Positions 1 through 6,880 of a stretch of DNA of 11,104 nucleotides are shown here, in pieces. How positions within the stretch are numbered: the stretch's first letter is position 1; each line of letters opens with the position of its first letter. The notes beneath the pieces were generated by a model. That model ran no database searches, was not told where the DNA came from, and saw nothing but the letters and a program-made list of their open reading frames with translations. Location of the stretch: contig JAJYPG010000013.1 of NCBI GenBank assembly GCA_021795535.1, positions 1 through 11,104 of the forward strand, read 5' to 3'. Made by a program: the position numbers and the translations under genes. This DNA is from Planctomycetota bacterium (GTDB taxonomy: Bacteria; Planctomycetota; Phycisphaerae; WQYP01).

Positions 1-89
1 CCGGGGCGTATCCCGGCGGTTTCCCCGCAAGCACGGGGGTGGTGGATGATTTTGCCTGTATTGTTTTCTTTGCAACACCGAGGGTTCGC

Positions 90-365
90 GTGGCAGTAAA
101 AATTCGATTGAAGCGTTTTGGTCGCAAGAACCGGGCTTTTTGGCGCATTAATGCCGTGGACAGTCGCTCCCCGCGAGACGGCAAGGTTATTGAGGAGTTG
201 GGATTTTACGATCCGATCACCACAGACCTGACCCGGCGCGTAGTCGTGAACAAGGCCCGCGTTGAACATTGGATCAGCAAGGGTGCCCAGCCCAGCGAGA
301 CCGTGGCCAGTCTGCTTAAGACCGCCATTGACTCCGCATCGCCCAAGCCGCCGGTTGTTGCCTGA
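90..365 (+). CDS. rpsP: Small ribosomal subunit protein S16 (bS16)
   Basis: S16 is a structural protein of the 30S subunit that binds 16S rRNA and helps assembly. The 91-residue product opens with VAVKIRLKRFGRKNRAFWRI and continues with DSRSPRDGKVIEELGFYDP, the family hallmark, and has the usual S16 length. I place the start at the GTG at 90. GAGGG lies at 80-84, five bases upstream, and the family begins exactly here. An upstream in-frame start at 39 would add 17 residues unlike S16. It is the first visible gene of a plus-strand group with trmD and rplS. A 9-bp inverted repeat follows its stop directly. The product is certain; the start is very likely. Confidence 0.96.
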   Translation: MAVKIRLKRFGRKNRAFWRINAVDSRSPRDGKVIEELGFYDPITTDLTRRVVVNKARVEHWISKGAQPSETVASLLKTAIDSASPKPPVVA

Positions 366-366
366 G

Positions 367-394
367 CAAATTTCCCACCCTGATTGGAAATTTG
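367..394 (+). promoter_or_regulatory. Hairpin directly after rpsP
   Basis: A perfect 9-bp inverted repeat, CAAATTTCC (367-375) and GGAAATTTG (386-394), encloses a 10-base loop. It begins one base after the rpsP stop. The stem is AT-rich and only TTGGG follows, so it is a poor intrinsic terminator. It may be an attenuator or an RNA-processing and stability element that sets S16 output relative to TrmD and L19. The structure is seen; the role is inferred. Confidence 0.45.
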
Positions 395-531
395 TTGGGC
401 TTGCGGGCCGGGGTGGCCTATTGAAGGCCTTTGGCGGATTGGTTGACTGAAACCCGTAACAGGACACTACGGATTTACTGGTTGCACGCGGCGGCAACCG
501 ATATGAGACCCCGGTGGATTGCGTTCCCATG

Positions 532-1275
532 ATGCGGGTTGATATTTTAACGCTTTTTCCCGAAATGTTCGCTCCGGTTTTGGGAGCCAGCATCCTTAAA
601 AGAGCGGTCGAAAAAAAAAGGGTGGAATACCACCTTCACCAACTGCGGGATTTCACCACCGATCCCCACAGAAAAGTTGATGAACGCCCCTTTGGGGGTG
701 GGCCTGGCATGGTGCTGATGTGCCAGCCGATTGTGGACGCGGTGGCTGCGATTGAGGCGCTGGACCAGCGGCCTGCAACACGAATTTTGCTTTGCCCGCG
801 CGGCAGACGCTTGACACAGAATATGGCCCGCGAGCTGGCGGAAAAACCACGGCTCGAGTTAATAGCGGGCCATTACGAAGGGTTTGACGAACGCATAAGC
901 CAACTGCTTTCTCCGATGGAAATAAGCATTGGCGATTATGTTCTTTCGGGCGGAGAGTTGCCCGCAATGGTTCTTTTGGACACGGTTGTCCGCCTGCTTC
1001 CCGGCGTTCTGGGAGACAGTCAAAGCCATTGCGGTGAATCGTTTGCTGCGGATGACCCGCTGATTGTCGGCGGGCTGGAATATCCGCATTATACGCGGCC
1101 AAGGGAATTTTCCGGGTTGGAAGTGCCTCCCGTGCTGCTTTCCGGCGATCATGCGGCGATAGCCGCTTGGCGTGCCACGGAATCCAGAAAGGTAACGCGA
1201 CAGCGGAGGCCTGATCTGGAAGTGCCGGAACGGGTGACTGACCGGATTACTGGCCGGGAGAGCGGCGGAAAATAG
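532..1275 (+). CDS. trmD: tRNA (guanine37-N1)-methyltransferase TrmD
   Basis: TrmD uses S-adenosylmethionine to methylate N1 of G37 next to the anticodon, which prevents +1 frameshifting. The 247-residue product has the N-terminal LTLFPEMF, then RPFGGGPGM (52-60), GHYEGFDER (113-121), the trefoil-knot SAM loop SIGDYVLSGGELPAM (132-146), and PHYTRP (185-190). Arg154 is conserved. The residue matching E. coli Asp169, the proposed general base, is Glu169 (codon GAA 1036-1038), in GESF rather than EDSF. About six extra residues follow before PHYTRP compared with E. coli. I chose the ATG at 532 because the family starts there and the numbering then matches E. coli; the ATG at 529 and GTG at 514 are alternatives. 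No strong ribosome binding site is visible. Identity is certain; whether Glu169 is fully active is open. Confidence 0.96.
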   Translation: MRVDILTLFPEMFAPVLGASILKRAVEKKRVEYHLHQLRDFTTDPHRKVDERPFGGGPGMVLMCQPIVDAVAAIEALDQRPATRILLCPRGRRLTQNMARELAEKPRLELIAGHYEGFDERISQLLSPMEISIGDYVLSGGELPAMVLLDTVVRLLPGVLGDSQSHCGESFAADDPLIVGGLEYPHYTRPREFSGLEVPPVLLSGDHAAIAAWRATESRKVTRQRRPDLEVPERVTDRITGRESGGK

Positions 1276-1392
1276 CGGAGTGTCGCGGGCTTTGTTTTCC
1301 GCGGCGTGGATATGGTATCTCATGGGTGGATGGGTTGGCGGAAGGCTGACCGGACCACACAATGGGTTTAAACTTTGTTTCGGAGCTAAATC

Positions 1393-1818
1393 ATGCGTAA
1401 CAGCCTTATCAGTCATGTGGAATCCAAACATCTGCGGGCCACTCCAATTGTCTTCGACATCGGCGATCTCGTTGATGTGCATTGCCGCATTGTTGAAGGC
1501 GACAAAGAGCGCGTGCAGGTATTCTCCGGCACCGTCATTTCACGCAAGGGTGTTGGCATTAATTCCACTTTCACGGTACGCCGCATTGTGAATAACGAAG
1601 GCGTGGAGCGTATCTTTCCCGCCAATTCCCCGAAAATTGAAAAGCTGGATGTTCGCCGCAGCAGTAAAGTCCGCCGCGCCAAGCTCTATTACCTGCGCGA
1701 CCTCACTGGTAAGGCCACACGTTTGAAGGAAGGCGCTCCAATTATTCCCTCGGATATCCCGGTGCCGATTGCCAGCACTCCGGCTGTGGAACCGTCAACG
1801 GCTCCAGCCGCTTCCTGA
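1393..1818 (+). CDS. rplS: Large ribosomal subunit protein L19 (bL19)
   Basis: L19 lies at the 30S-50S interface and supports bridge contacts. The 141-residue product carries the family core: [20 protein letters not shown] (20-39), the IS-RKG loop, FTVRRI near 60-65, and [17 protein letters not shown] (71-87), followed by [17 protein letters not shown]. The last ~25 residues form a Pro/Ala/Ser-rich tail ([20 protein letters not shown]), an extension of a type common in L19 from some phyla. GGAG at 1382-1385 lies seven bases before the ATG. A 117-base gap separates it from trmD, so it may have its own leader or promoter, although co-transcription with trmD is the usual arrangement. It converges on ychF. 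Confidence 0.96.
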   Translation: MRNSLISHVESKHLRATPIVFDIGDLVDVHCRIVEGDKERVQVFSGTVISRKGVGINSTFTVRRIVNNEGVERIFPANSPKIEKLDVRRSSKVRRAKLYYLRDLTGKATRLKEGAPIIPSDIPVPIASTPAVEPSTAPAAS

Positions 1819-1950
1819 TACGGGTAAAATTCAACAAAATCCTTAGCCACGGTGCTGCCAATCAACCAGTCACGGTAAATTGGAATGGCGGTGTTGCGCG
1901 CAACGCCACGGACTCTTGGTGTGTGCCCGTCTCTTGATGTGTGATAATTT

Positions 1951-1975
1951 TGGGAGAGCGGCTGTCCTCAGTCGC
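1951..1975 (+). repeat. Palindromic repeat family A, copy 1
   Basis: The core is GCGGCTG-tcct-CAGTCGC (1958-1975), a 7-bp stem with one G-U pair and a 4-base loop, preceded by TGGGAGA and followed by CTTTT. The same element occurs at 6662 and 8788. Copies 1 and 2 also share a TGATAATTTT flank further left. It resembles REP-like dispersed palindromes. Confidence 0.75.
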
Positions 1976-2041
1976 CTTTTGCCAGTTCGTCGAACGCATT
2001 TTTGGCTTGTATTTTAGGCTAAAAAAGCCACTTTCCGCCCG

Positions 2042-2068
2042 GACGGTAAAATTATTCCAACCGTCTTT
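2042..2068. terminator. Possible weak terminator between rplS and ychF
   Basis: GACGGT (2042-2047) pairs with ACCGTC (2060-2065) across a 12-base loop, with TTT just after. The short stem and short U tract make this a tentative call. Confidence 0.25.
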
Positions 2069-2110
2069 ACGGCTCATCACGAAACGCTTGCGGTTTTCCG
2101 GGATTGAATA

Positions 2111-3205
2111 TCAGGAATTAAACAGGAAGTGGGCTATGTCGCCATCCTGAAAAATATAGCCTTTGCCTTCAGACCGCATTTTGCCCGCAGCGCGAATGGC
2201 GGCTTCAGATTTATGCGCAAGAAGGTCGACAATATTATAAATTTCCGCGCGAATGAACCCTTTTTCAAAATCGGTATGAATAACACCCGCCGCCTGTGGG
2301 GCCGTAGCGCCCACCGGAATTGTCCAGGCGCGAATTTCCTTCGGGCCGGCGGTGAAGTAGCTTTGCAGGCCAAGCAGGCGATAGGCCTCGTGTGCCACGG
2401 TATCCAGTGCCGGTTCCGTCATGCCCAGGTCCGAAAGCATGGCAATGCGGTCTTCCGGTGTAAGCTCGGCCAGTTCAGATTCCAGTTTAGCGCAGACGGG
2501 CACCACCAGACTGTTTTCCGCGGCGGCACGTTTACGCACCACCTCCACCAGCGGGCCTTTGCCGTGCGGATCGGATTCATCCACATTGGCGATGTAAAGC
2601 ACTTTTTTGGCTGTCATCATTCCCATGCCGGCTATGGCCTTGCGTTCCTCCGGCTTCCAATTCGCCGCCAGTGACCGCAACGGCTTGCCCTGCTTCAGCG
2701 CTTCCACGGACGTTTCCATGATGGCCACCACAGCCCCGGCGTCTTTATCTCCGGCACGGGCGTTGCGCCGCATTTTATCCAGCGATTTTTCCAGTGTATC
2801 CAGATCGGCCAGCATGAGTTCAGTGTCAATGGTTTCAATGTCACGAAGCGGGTCAACATGCCCCTCCACATGCAGAATATCGCCTCCTTCAAAACAGCGA
2901 ACCACATGCAGAACCGCATCAACCTCGCGAATATGTGAAAGAAATTTGTTGCCCAGGCCCTCGCCGGTGCTTGCGCCTCGCACAATGCCGGCAATGTCCA
3001 CCACCCGAAGCAGCGCGTATACCAGCTTTTCCGTTGGCATAAATTGGTGGATTTGCGCCAGACGCTTGTCCGGCACGGCCACAACACCCACATTCGGCTC
3101 AATGGTGGCAAATGGATAATTCGCCGCCAGGGCGCCGGCATTGGTCAGCGCGTTAAACAGAGTGGATTTGCCAACATTGGGTAAACCTACAATTCCAGCT
3201 TCCAT
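2111..3205 (-). CDS. ychF: Ribosome-associated ATPase YchF/OLA1 (Obg family)
   Basis: YchF is a near-universal TRAFAC P-loop protein that binds the ribosome and hydrolyses ATP in preference to GTP; it is linked to translation and stress responses. The 364-residue product has the P-loop GLPNVGKST (7-15), the switch segments YPFATIEPN and [11 protein letters not shown], the [18 protein letters not shown] stretch, and NVDE in place of the NKxD guanine-specificity motif. That replacement is typical of YchF. A coiled-coil arm lies mid-protein. The C-terminal TGS-like domain includes [20 protein letters not shown] and ends in IAHFLFNS, as in E. coli. AAAGGAA lies about four bases before the ATG. 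It follows lysR on the same strand after a 234-base gap and converges on rplS. Confidence 0.96.
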   Translation of the reverse strand: MEAGIVGLPNVGKSTLFNALTNAGALAANYPFATIEPNVGVVAVPDKRLAQIHQFMPTEKLVYALLRVVDIAGIVRGASTGEGLGNKFLSHIREVDAVLHVVRCFEGGDILHVEGHVDPLRDIETIDTELMLADLDTLEKSLDKMRRNARAGDKDAGAVVAIMETSVEALKQGKPLRSLAANWKPEERKAIAGMGMMTAKKVLYIANVDESDPHGKGPLVEVVRKRAAAENSLVVPVCAKLESELAELTPEDRIAMLSDLGMTEPALDTVAHEAYRLLGLQSYFTAGPKEIRAWTIPVGATAPQAAGVIHTDFEKGFIRAEIYNIVDLLAHKSEAAIRAAGKMRSEGKGYIFQDGDIAHFLFNS

Positions 3206-3300
3206 CAGATTCCTTTTCGTGTTCCGTGGCGGACCGCGGCCAACATTTCGCGTGCTCCAGGGCTTCGTTGCCCCGCTCCATTGTTCATGCGGTTCTCATC

Positions 3301-3312
3301 GTACCGCGGTAC
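3301..3312. repeat. 12-bp perfect palindrome between lysR and ychF
   Basis: GTACCGCGGTAC is fully self-complementary and lies upstream of ychF. It resembles TACCGTACGGTA at 4975. Such a site could be an operator, but two 12-mers are weak evidence. Confidence 0.3.
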
Positions 3313-3439
3313 CCATTTACGAGCCACACGCTATGAGCGGTCGGCAAGTTATACCGGTTTTCCCTTCAGTTGGGAAAGAGCGCGATTATGTGCCGCGGCG
3401 CGGCGGCCATGGCCAAGGCAGTATGAATCGGCAAACGCA

Positions 3440-4336
3440 TTACTTTTTTATATTTACAGCCGCTTGGGGCAGCAGGCTCAAAAAGGCCTTCAGACTCGGG
3501 CTGATCTCCCGGTCGCGGCGTACAACACGATGCAGCGGACGGCGAAGATGGCAATCTGTTAATTCCACGCCGCAAAGCGTGCCCGCCTTGAGTTCCGCCG
3601 CCACGGCAAGGTGCGATATCATGGCCACGCCGTTGCCGGTTATGACCATGGCTTTAATTGCCTCCGGACTGGCCAATTCCATGATTGGATTTAGCGTAAT
3701 GCCACTCCGGGCGGACGCCCGTTCCAGAACAGCTCGCGTGCCAGAGCCTGTTTCGCGAAGTATCAGCGGATAGCTCAAAAAAGTTTTCAGCGTAATATTT
3801 TTTTGACCGCACAACGCATGCCCCGGCGGCACCACGGCCACAAGCTGGTCTTCCTGAAATATCTGCCCATTAAGATCCGTCTCTTCCACAAACCCTTCGG
3901 TTAAACCCAGATGCAAAACGCCATCCGTAATCAACCGTTGAATATCCGCGGTGTTGGCAATCCGGACCTCCAGGCGGATGCCGGGATATTTGGTCCGAAA
4001 GCGGGCGAGCAGTGGTGGCAGCAGGTACGTGCCGATCGTCAGCGAGCAGCCCAGTGCCAGCGAACCGCGTTTCAGGGCACGGGCATCCTTTATGGCCTGC
4101 ACGGCACTTTGTTCCAGGGTTTGAATGCGCGCGGCGTAATCAAAAAGAATTTCACCCGTATCCGTGAGCTTCACGCCTCGGGGCAATCGTTCCAGCAGCT
4201 TTACGCCCAGACTTTTTTCAAATTCGCGCACTTGCATGGAAATCGCGGGCTGACTGATAAGCAGTTCCTGTGCCGCGGCGGTGAAGCTGCCACAGCGGGC
4301 CACGGCATGGAAAATGGACAGATGGTTGCGATTCAT
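3440..4336 (-). CDS. LysR-family transcriptional regulator (CysL/YeiE-like)
   Basis: This is a 298-residue LysR-type DNA-binding regulator. The N-terminal winged helix-turn-helix spans about residues 5-65: FHAVARCGSFTAAAQELLIS, then QPAISMQVREFEKSLGVKLL and LTDTGEILFDYA. A linker helix and a type 2 periplasmic-binding effector domain (about 90-290) follow. The RETGSGTRAVLERA stretch is typical of the CysL/YeiE/CbbR-like effector branch, so sulfur, sulfite or carbon metabolism is possible, but the ligand is unknown. I start at ATG 4336 because the family begins MNRNHLSIFHAV; 14 further in-frame codons upstream do not fit. No clear Shine-Dalgarno is present. TATACT lies a few bases upstream, so a leaderless message is possible. 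No divergent target gene starts within the next 500 bases. Confidence 0.92.
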   Translation of the reverse strand: MNRNHLSIFHAVARCGSFTAAAQELLISQPAISMQVREFEKSLGVKLLERLPRGVKLTDTGEILFDYAARIQTLEQSAVQAIKDARALKRGSLALGCSLTIGTYLLPPLLARFRTKYPGIRLEVRIANTADIQRLITDGVLHLGLTEGFVEETDLNGQIFQEDQLVAVVPPGHALCGQKNITLKTFLSYPLILRETGSGTRAVLERASARSGITLNPIMELASPEAIKAMVITGNGVAMISHLAVAAELKAGTLCGVELTDCHLRRPLHRVVRRDREISPSLKAFLSLLPQAAVNIKK

Positions 4337-4451
4337 GCCATAAGTATAACATATATTTCGCGTAAAATTCCGGAACACCAGCTGTGCCGCATTATTCGCG
4401 GACTATACCCATCTTGTCAGATTCCTTTTTCATTTTCGGTCACCCTGGGAG

Positions 4452-4492
4452 CCTGCCCAAGTAATCGCAATCCCGGCCATTACTTGGACAGG
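4452..4492. repeat. Long inverted repeat upstream of lysR
   Basis: CCTGCCCAAGTAAT (4452-4465) pairs with ATTACTTGGACAGG (4479-4492) at 13 of 14 positions around a 13-base loop, with one C-A mismatch. It is the longest simple stem in the window and belongs to none of the shorter palindrome families. It could be a structured RNA, a regulator-binding dyad, or the end of a small mobile element. Confidence 0.6.
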
Positions 4493-4571
4493 ATACTGGG
4501 GCTTTTCAGGGTCCGTCATGGAAAGCTCCCGTGGCAGTACCGTTATTTGCAGCAGGAGTCTGGTCTGTTGT

Positions 4572-4594
4572 TGCAGGCAGGATGCCTGCGGCAC
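4572..4594 (+). repeat. Palindromic repeat family B, copy 1
   Basis: GCAGGCA-gga-TGCCTGC forms a perfect 7-bp stem with a 3-base loop, followed by GGCAC. Three related copies lie within 340 bases. Confidence 0.75.
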
Positions 4595-4602
4595 TAGTTT
4601 GA

Positions 4603-4625
4603 TGCAGGCGTCCCACCTGCGGCAC
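4603..4625 (+). repeat. Palindromic repeat family B, copy 2
   Basis: GCAGGCG-tcc-CACCTGC has one internal mismatch in an otherwise 7-bp stem and the same GGCAC tail as copy 1. It begins only eight bases after copy 1 ends, so the two form a close tandem pair. Confidence 0.7.
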
Positions 4626-4857
4626 AGCGGCGTTCTGCTTCTGGCTTTCGGCATGTGAATGGCTGATCGCCGCGTTTGAAACGTGCATGGCAACTTTTCT
4701 CCGGATACTCAACAAGAATTCGCGGATCGAGCCTTGGCAGGACCTCCTTGCCGATCCAGATGAGTTCTAATTTTTGTTTGCCACTGGCCATAGTGGGACA
4801 TTGTAATGGATGATTTGCGGCCAGTCATTGGTGCCGTAGGCGACGGTATTGTAATTG

Positions 4858-4880
4858 TACCGCAGGCGTCCCGCCTGCCA
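4858..4880 (-). repeat. Palindromic repeat family B, copy 3
   Basis: GCAGGCG-tcc-CGCCTGC is a perfect 7-bp stem with a 3-base loop, preceded by TACC. That flank is the complement of the tail seen in copies 1 and 2, so the copy is inverted relative to them. Confidence 0.75.
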
Positions 4881-4890
4881 AACCATTAAG

Positions 4891-4914
4891 TACCGCAGGC
4901 ATCTTGCCTGCCGC
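4891..4914 (-). repeat. Palindromic repeat family B, copy 4
   Basis: GCAGGCA-tct-TGCCTGC is a perfect 7-bp stem with the same TACC left flank as copy 3, 33 bases further on. Copies 3 and 4 form a second tandem pair facing copies 1 and 2. Confidence 0.75.
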
Positions 4915-4974
4915 CGTCCTCCCCCCCATACCGCATTGTCCCGCCATACCATTAGAATAGGGACGCGTCTGCTT

Positions 4975-4986
4975 TACCGTACGGTA
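4975..4986. repeat. 12-bp perfect palindrome
   Basis: TACCGTACGGTA is fully self-complementary and lies just beyond the family B cluster. It shares TACCG...CGGTA with the palindrome at 3301. Confidence 0.3.
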
Positions 4987-5109
4987 CGTGCCAACAAGAG
5001 CCGTGCGGCAGTATAGCCGCAACGAATAATTCCGTGGCGTAGCCGAAGAGAGTAGATGGGTGAGAGTTGAAGTATCACCCGATAGTACGACGGACGGCGA
5101 TCCGGGCCG

Positions 5110-5224
5110 TCATTCCTCCGCCATTTTCCGTTTGATGAATATTGCCGTGTCGGACACACCGACATTGGTCAGGCCCGTGTCCTTGATCCGGGCCTTGACC
5201 AAATCGTACCAGCACCTGTCTGAT
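5110..5224 (-). pseudogene. C-terminal coding remnant beyond the PEP-CTERM gene
   Basis: Directly past the stop of the PEP-CTERM gene, another minus-strand frame reads WYDLVKARIKDTGLTNVGVS and then DTAIFIKRKMAEE, ending in TGA at 5110. The codons look like real coding sequence, rich in G/C at third positions, yet no start, binding site or upstream part fits: the frame continues only as a shadow inside the neighbouring gene. I read it as the 3' end of an unidentified protein left behind by a deletion or insertion. A 6-bp hairpin (5093-5111) overlaps its stop. I do not recognise the family. It could also be a chance frame. Confidence 0.35.
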
Positions 5225-6055
5225 TCAACAGATGTGAGATTGCCACCAACGGATGATGGCCAATCCGACGGCCCCAGCCAGCAGTATATTGAGAGGCGAT
5301 GGTTCAGGTATCGTCGATGGATCGGGAGAAGGCGAGGCTGTCGTGAGTTGACGGATAACGAGCGCATTGGTATTCCCCAGTATTGCAGGTGTCAATTCCG
5401 ACGCCGTAACTGTTGAGGATGACGGGTATTGGGGGCCGTTGAAAAAATTCTCAATAATCTGCTGAGTTGAACCGCTCGCGATAAATGTACCCGTCACATA
5501 AACATTTGCGGCCTCCGAAAAGAATGCCGAAACATCGCTTCCCGTATTCGGGTCTTGTAAATTCGCGTATCTATCCAAAATAGGTGTGTTGCCTCCATAT
5601 TGGAATCCCCGATCATCAATAGTGAATAGTTGCACGCTGTATTGGTTTCCTGCGTTCAGGCCGAAAAGTGTGATTATGTGCGGGCCACCGTCGTAAACAA
5701 ACCCGTTGAGAACATTATCAAATTTGGTGTTGCCAGAGGATGGAGTAAAATTGGTTTGAACGGAATCGCCAGCGCCGGTGGTGTCTGCCGCACCATTGGC
5801 GGCTGGACTGCCAACACTGTTAAGCGAGCCGGCAAGGAAATTTATGACAGTGCCGTTGGAAAGCGTAACACTGTTGGTGGTGGTGTAGCCCCAACCCGTA
5901 GCACTCAGAATTGTGCCAGTCTGGTTGAGCGCCGCGTCAGCAGTAGTGAAGGCCGCCGGGGCGCTCCAGACTATGGCCGCGTGCGCGGATGCGGCTGTGC
6001 TTATGGCGAAAATGGAGAGAATTAAGAAACAGACACGGACGATGATTCGTTGCAT
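5225..6055 (-). CDS. Secreted PEP-CTERM sorting-domain protein
   Basis: A 276-residue exported protein. The N-terminus MQRIIVRVCFLILSIFAIST followed by AASAHA is a classical Sec signal peptide, with cleavage likely after AHA. The body is rich in Asn, Thr, Ser and Gly with few charged residues, and includes LFGLNAGNQYSVQLFTIDDR, reminiscent of the beta-sandwich domains common in this class. The C-terminus has a Ser/Pro linker, PEP at 250-252, then a hydrophobic segment (about 257-268). This matches PEP-CTERM, which is recognised by exosortase in exopolysaccharide-producing bacteria. The tail after the helix is RWWQSHIC and not the usual arginine cluster. I start at ATG 6055 because AAGGAAG lies eight bases upstream and the signal peptide begins there. 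No exosortase is in the window. The role is probably in the cell surface or matrix. Confidence 0.85.
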   Translation of the reverse strand: MQRIIVRVCFLILSIFAISTAASAHAAIVWSAPAAFTTADAALNQTGTILSATGWGYTTTNSVTLSNGTVINFLAGSLNSVGSPAANGAADTTGAGDSVQTNFTPSSGNTKFDNVLNGFVYDGGPHIITLFGLNAGNQYSVQLFTIDDRGFQYGGNTPILDRYANLQDPNTGSDVSAFFSEAANVYVTGTFIASGSTQQIIENFFNGPQYPSSSTVTASELTPAILGNTNALVIRQLTTASPSPDPSTIPEPSPLNILLAGAVGLAIIRWWQSHIC

Positions 6056-6075
6056 TTGAGTAACTTCCTTTCCAA

Positions 6076-6099
6076 ACAGGCAATTCCATTTCCGCCTGT
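6076..6099 (-). promoter_or_regulatory. Hairpin in the leader of the PEP-CTERM gene
   Basis: ACAGGC (6076-6081) pairs with GCCTGT (6094-6099) around a 12-base loop, within a few bases of the AAGGAAG ribosome binding site. It may affect translation or mRNA stability. A stem this short could arise by chance. Confidence 0.25.
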
Positions 6100-6374
6100 C
6101 TTTACAGATGGCCATGAAATGCCGACACAAAAATTACCAGGCCACGTCAGCCCGGTATTAGTTTATAAATATACATCTAAATACTTATGTCTATGAAATA
6201 TTCTCCTCCGGGAAGTTTTGCATCTTGCAAAGCCCAAAACGATATTTAAGACCCCACGCACACAGGCGTATACCGTGATGCGCAACCAACGATAACATCG
6301 TCATGGCCTTTGCTGAAAATAAAGCCTGGAATCCTTCCAACTCTGCCAACGCCAGCTCCCACCGGCGGCTTTAA

Positions 6375-6393
6375 CATCGACTGAAAGTCGATG
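6375..6393. repeat. Palindromic repeat family E
   Basis: CATCGACT-gaa-AGTCGATG is a perfect 8-bp stem with a 3-base loop. It shares the build of families A and B (GC-balanced stem, tiny loop) but has a different sequence; only one copy is in the window. Confidence 0.6.
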
Positions 6394-6661
6394 AATAAAG
6401 CTATGGTTGTAATTATAAGTGTCTATCGAAATCTGTCAACAGCTTTACTTTTTTTGCCGCGACAATCAATGTCTCCTCCTGCGGGATTGGGGTGGCGGGT
6501 CATCAGCGTTGTTGGCAGTTAGGGAATTAAAGGGCGCGTCTTTCTTCATATAATTGCCCGCTCGGGCCGTGGGTAACGTCCGTTATGAAGGATTTATAGG
6601 ACTCGAAAAACCAGCAAACGTCGATGGCGATACACACCGCGTGATAATTTTTCCGGGCATC

Positions 6662-6686
6662 TGGGATCGCGGCTGTCCTCAGCCGC
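6662..6686 (+). repeat. Palindromic repeat family A, copy 2
   Basis: GCGGCTG-tcct-CAGCCGC (6669-6686) is a perfect 7-bp stem with a 4-base loop, preceded by TGGGATC. A TGATAATTTT sequence to its left is shared with copy 1, so the repeated unit is longer than the palindrome. Confidence 0.8.
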
Positions 6687-6880
6687 TTTCCGCCCAGCCT
6701 GGAAAAATTGACTCGCGCCGCTCCACCCGCTACATGAACCCCCGGAAGTCTGCCTGAAATGCGCGTGCCCGTTGGGGGACAATGACTCGGCGGTTTCGCC
6801 ATTGGGCTGGCAATTGTTGTTAGCGCGATTCTGTTTATTTTCGACTTGCGGCTGACAGGCTTGCGGGCCATAATGGAGCG

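Larger units (their letters stand above)
1819..2110. other. Convergent intergenic region rplS/ychF
   Basis: This stretch separates two convergent genes and holds no convincing ORF. It contains one copy of the GCGGCTG/CAGCCGC palindrome (1951-1975). It also has a 6-bp stem, GACGGT (2042-2047) with ACCGTC (2060-2065), followed by TTT, which could serve as a weak terminator for rplS or, read on the other strand, for ychF. Confidence 0.5.
4337..5109. other. Gene-free stretch rich in palindromes
   Basis: About 770 bases without a convincing gene. It contains a 14-bp hairpin at 4452-4492, four copies of palindrome family B (4572, 4603, 4858 and 4892), a 12-bp palindrome at 4975, and a 6-bp stem TGCGGC/GCCGCA at 5004-5021. 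The reading frames here mostly translate the palindromes and do not look like proteins. Confidence 0.6.
6100..6880. other. Gene-free stretch between PEP-CTERM and rhodanese genes
   Basis: About 780 bases between divergent genes. It holds an 8-bp palindrome at 6375 and family A copy 2 at 6662. The first 150 bases are AT-rich and probably carry the PEP-CTERM promoter, but I see no convincing -35/-10 or sigma-54 pair. Open frames here mostly translate repeats. Confidence 0.5.

Noticed and set aside
1..49. Possible 3' end of an upstream gene such as ffh (frame 2 ending TGA at 47-49)
   Set aside because: Only about 15 codons are visible, and the tail RGVSRRFPRKHGGGG is not diagnostic; ffh often precedes rpsP, but that is context only.
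1276..1392. L19 leader riboswitch-like element between trmD and rplS
   Set aside because: No strong stem or known leader motif could be seen by eye.
4337..4375. LysR promoter with TATACT close to the ATG
   Set aside because: The -35 position (GAATTT) is poor; mentioned only as a hint of a leaderless message.
4430..5022. Several short minus-strand ORFs upstream of lysR
   Set aside because: They translate palindrome families (giving AGGTPA and AGKMPA-type strings), overlap each other, and lack ribosome binding sites.
5093..5111. GACGGC/GCCGTC hairpin as terminator of the coding remnant
   Set aside because: The stem overlaps the stop codon and no U tract follows, so it is not a convincing terminator.
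6056..6260. Sigma-54 promoter for the PEP-CTERM gene
   Set aside because: No TGGC-N-TTGC pair with correct spacing was found.
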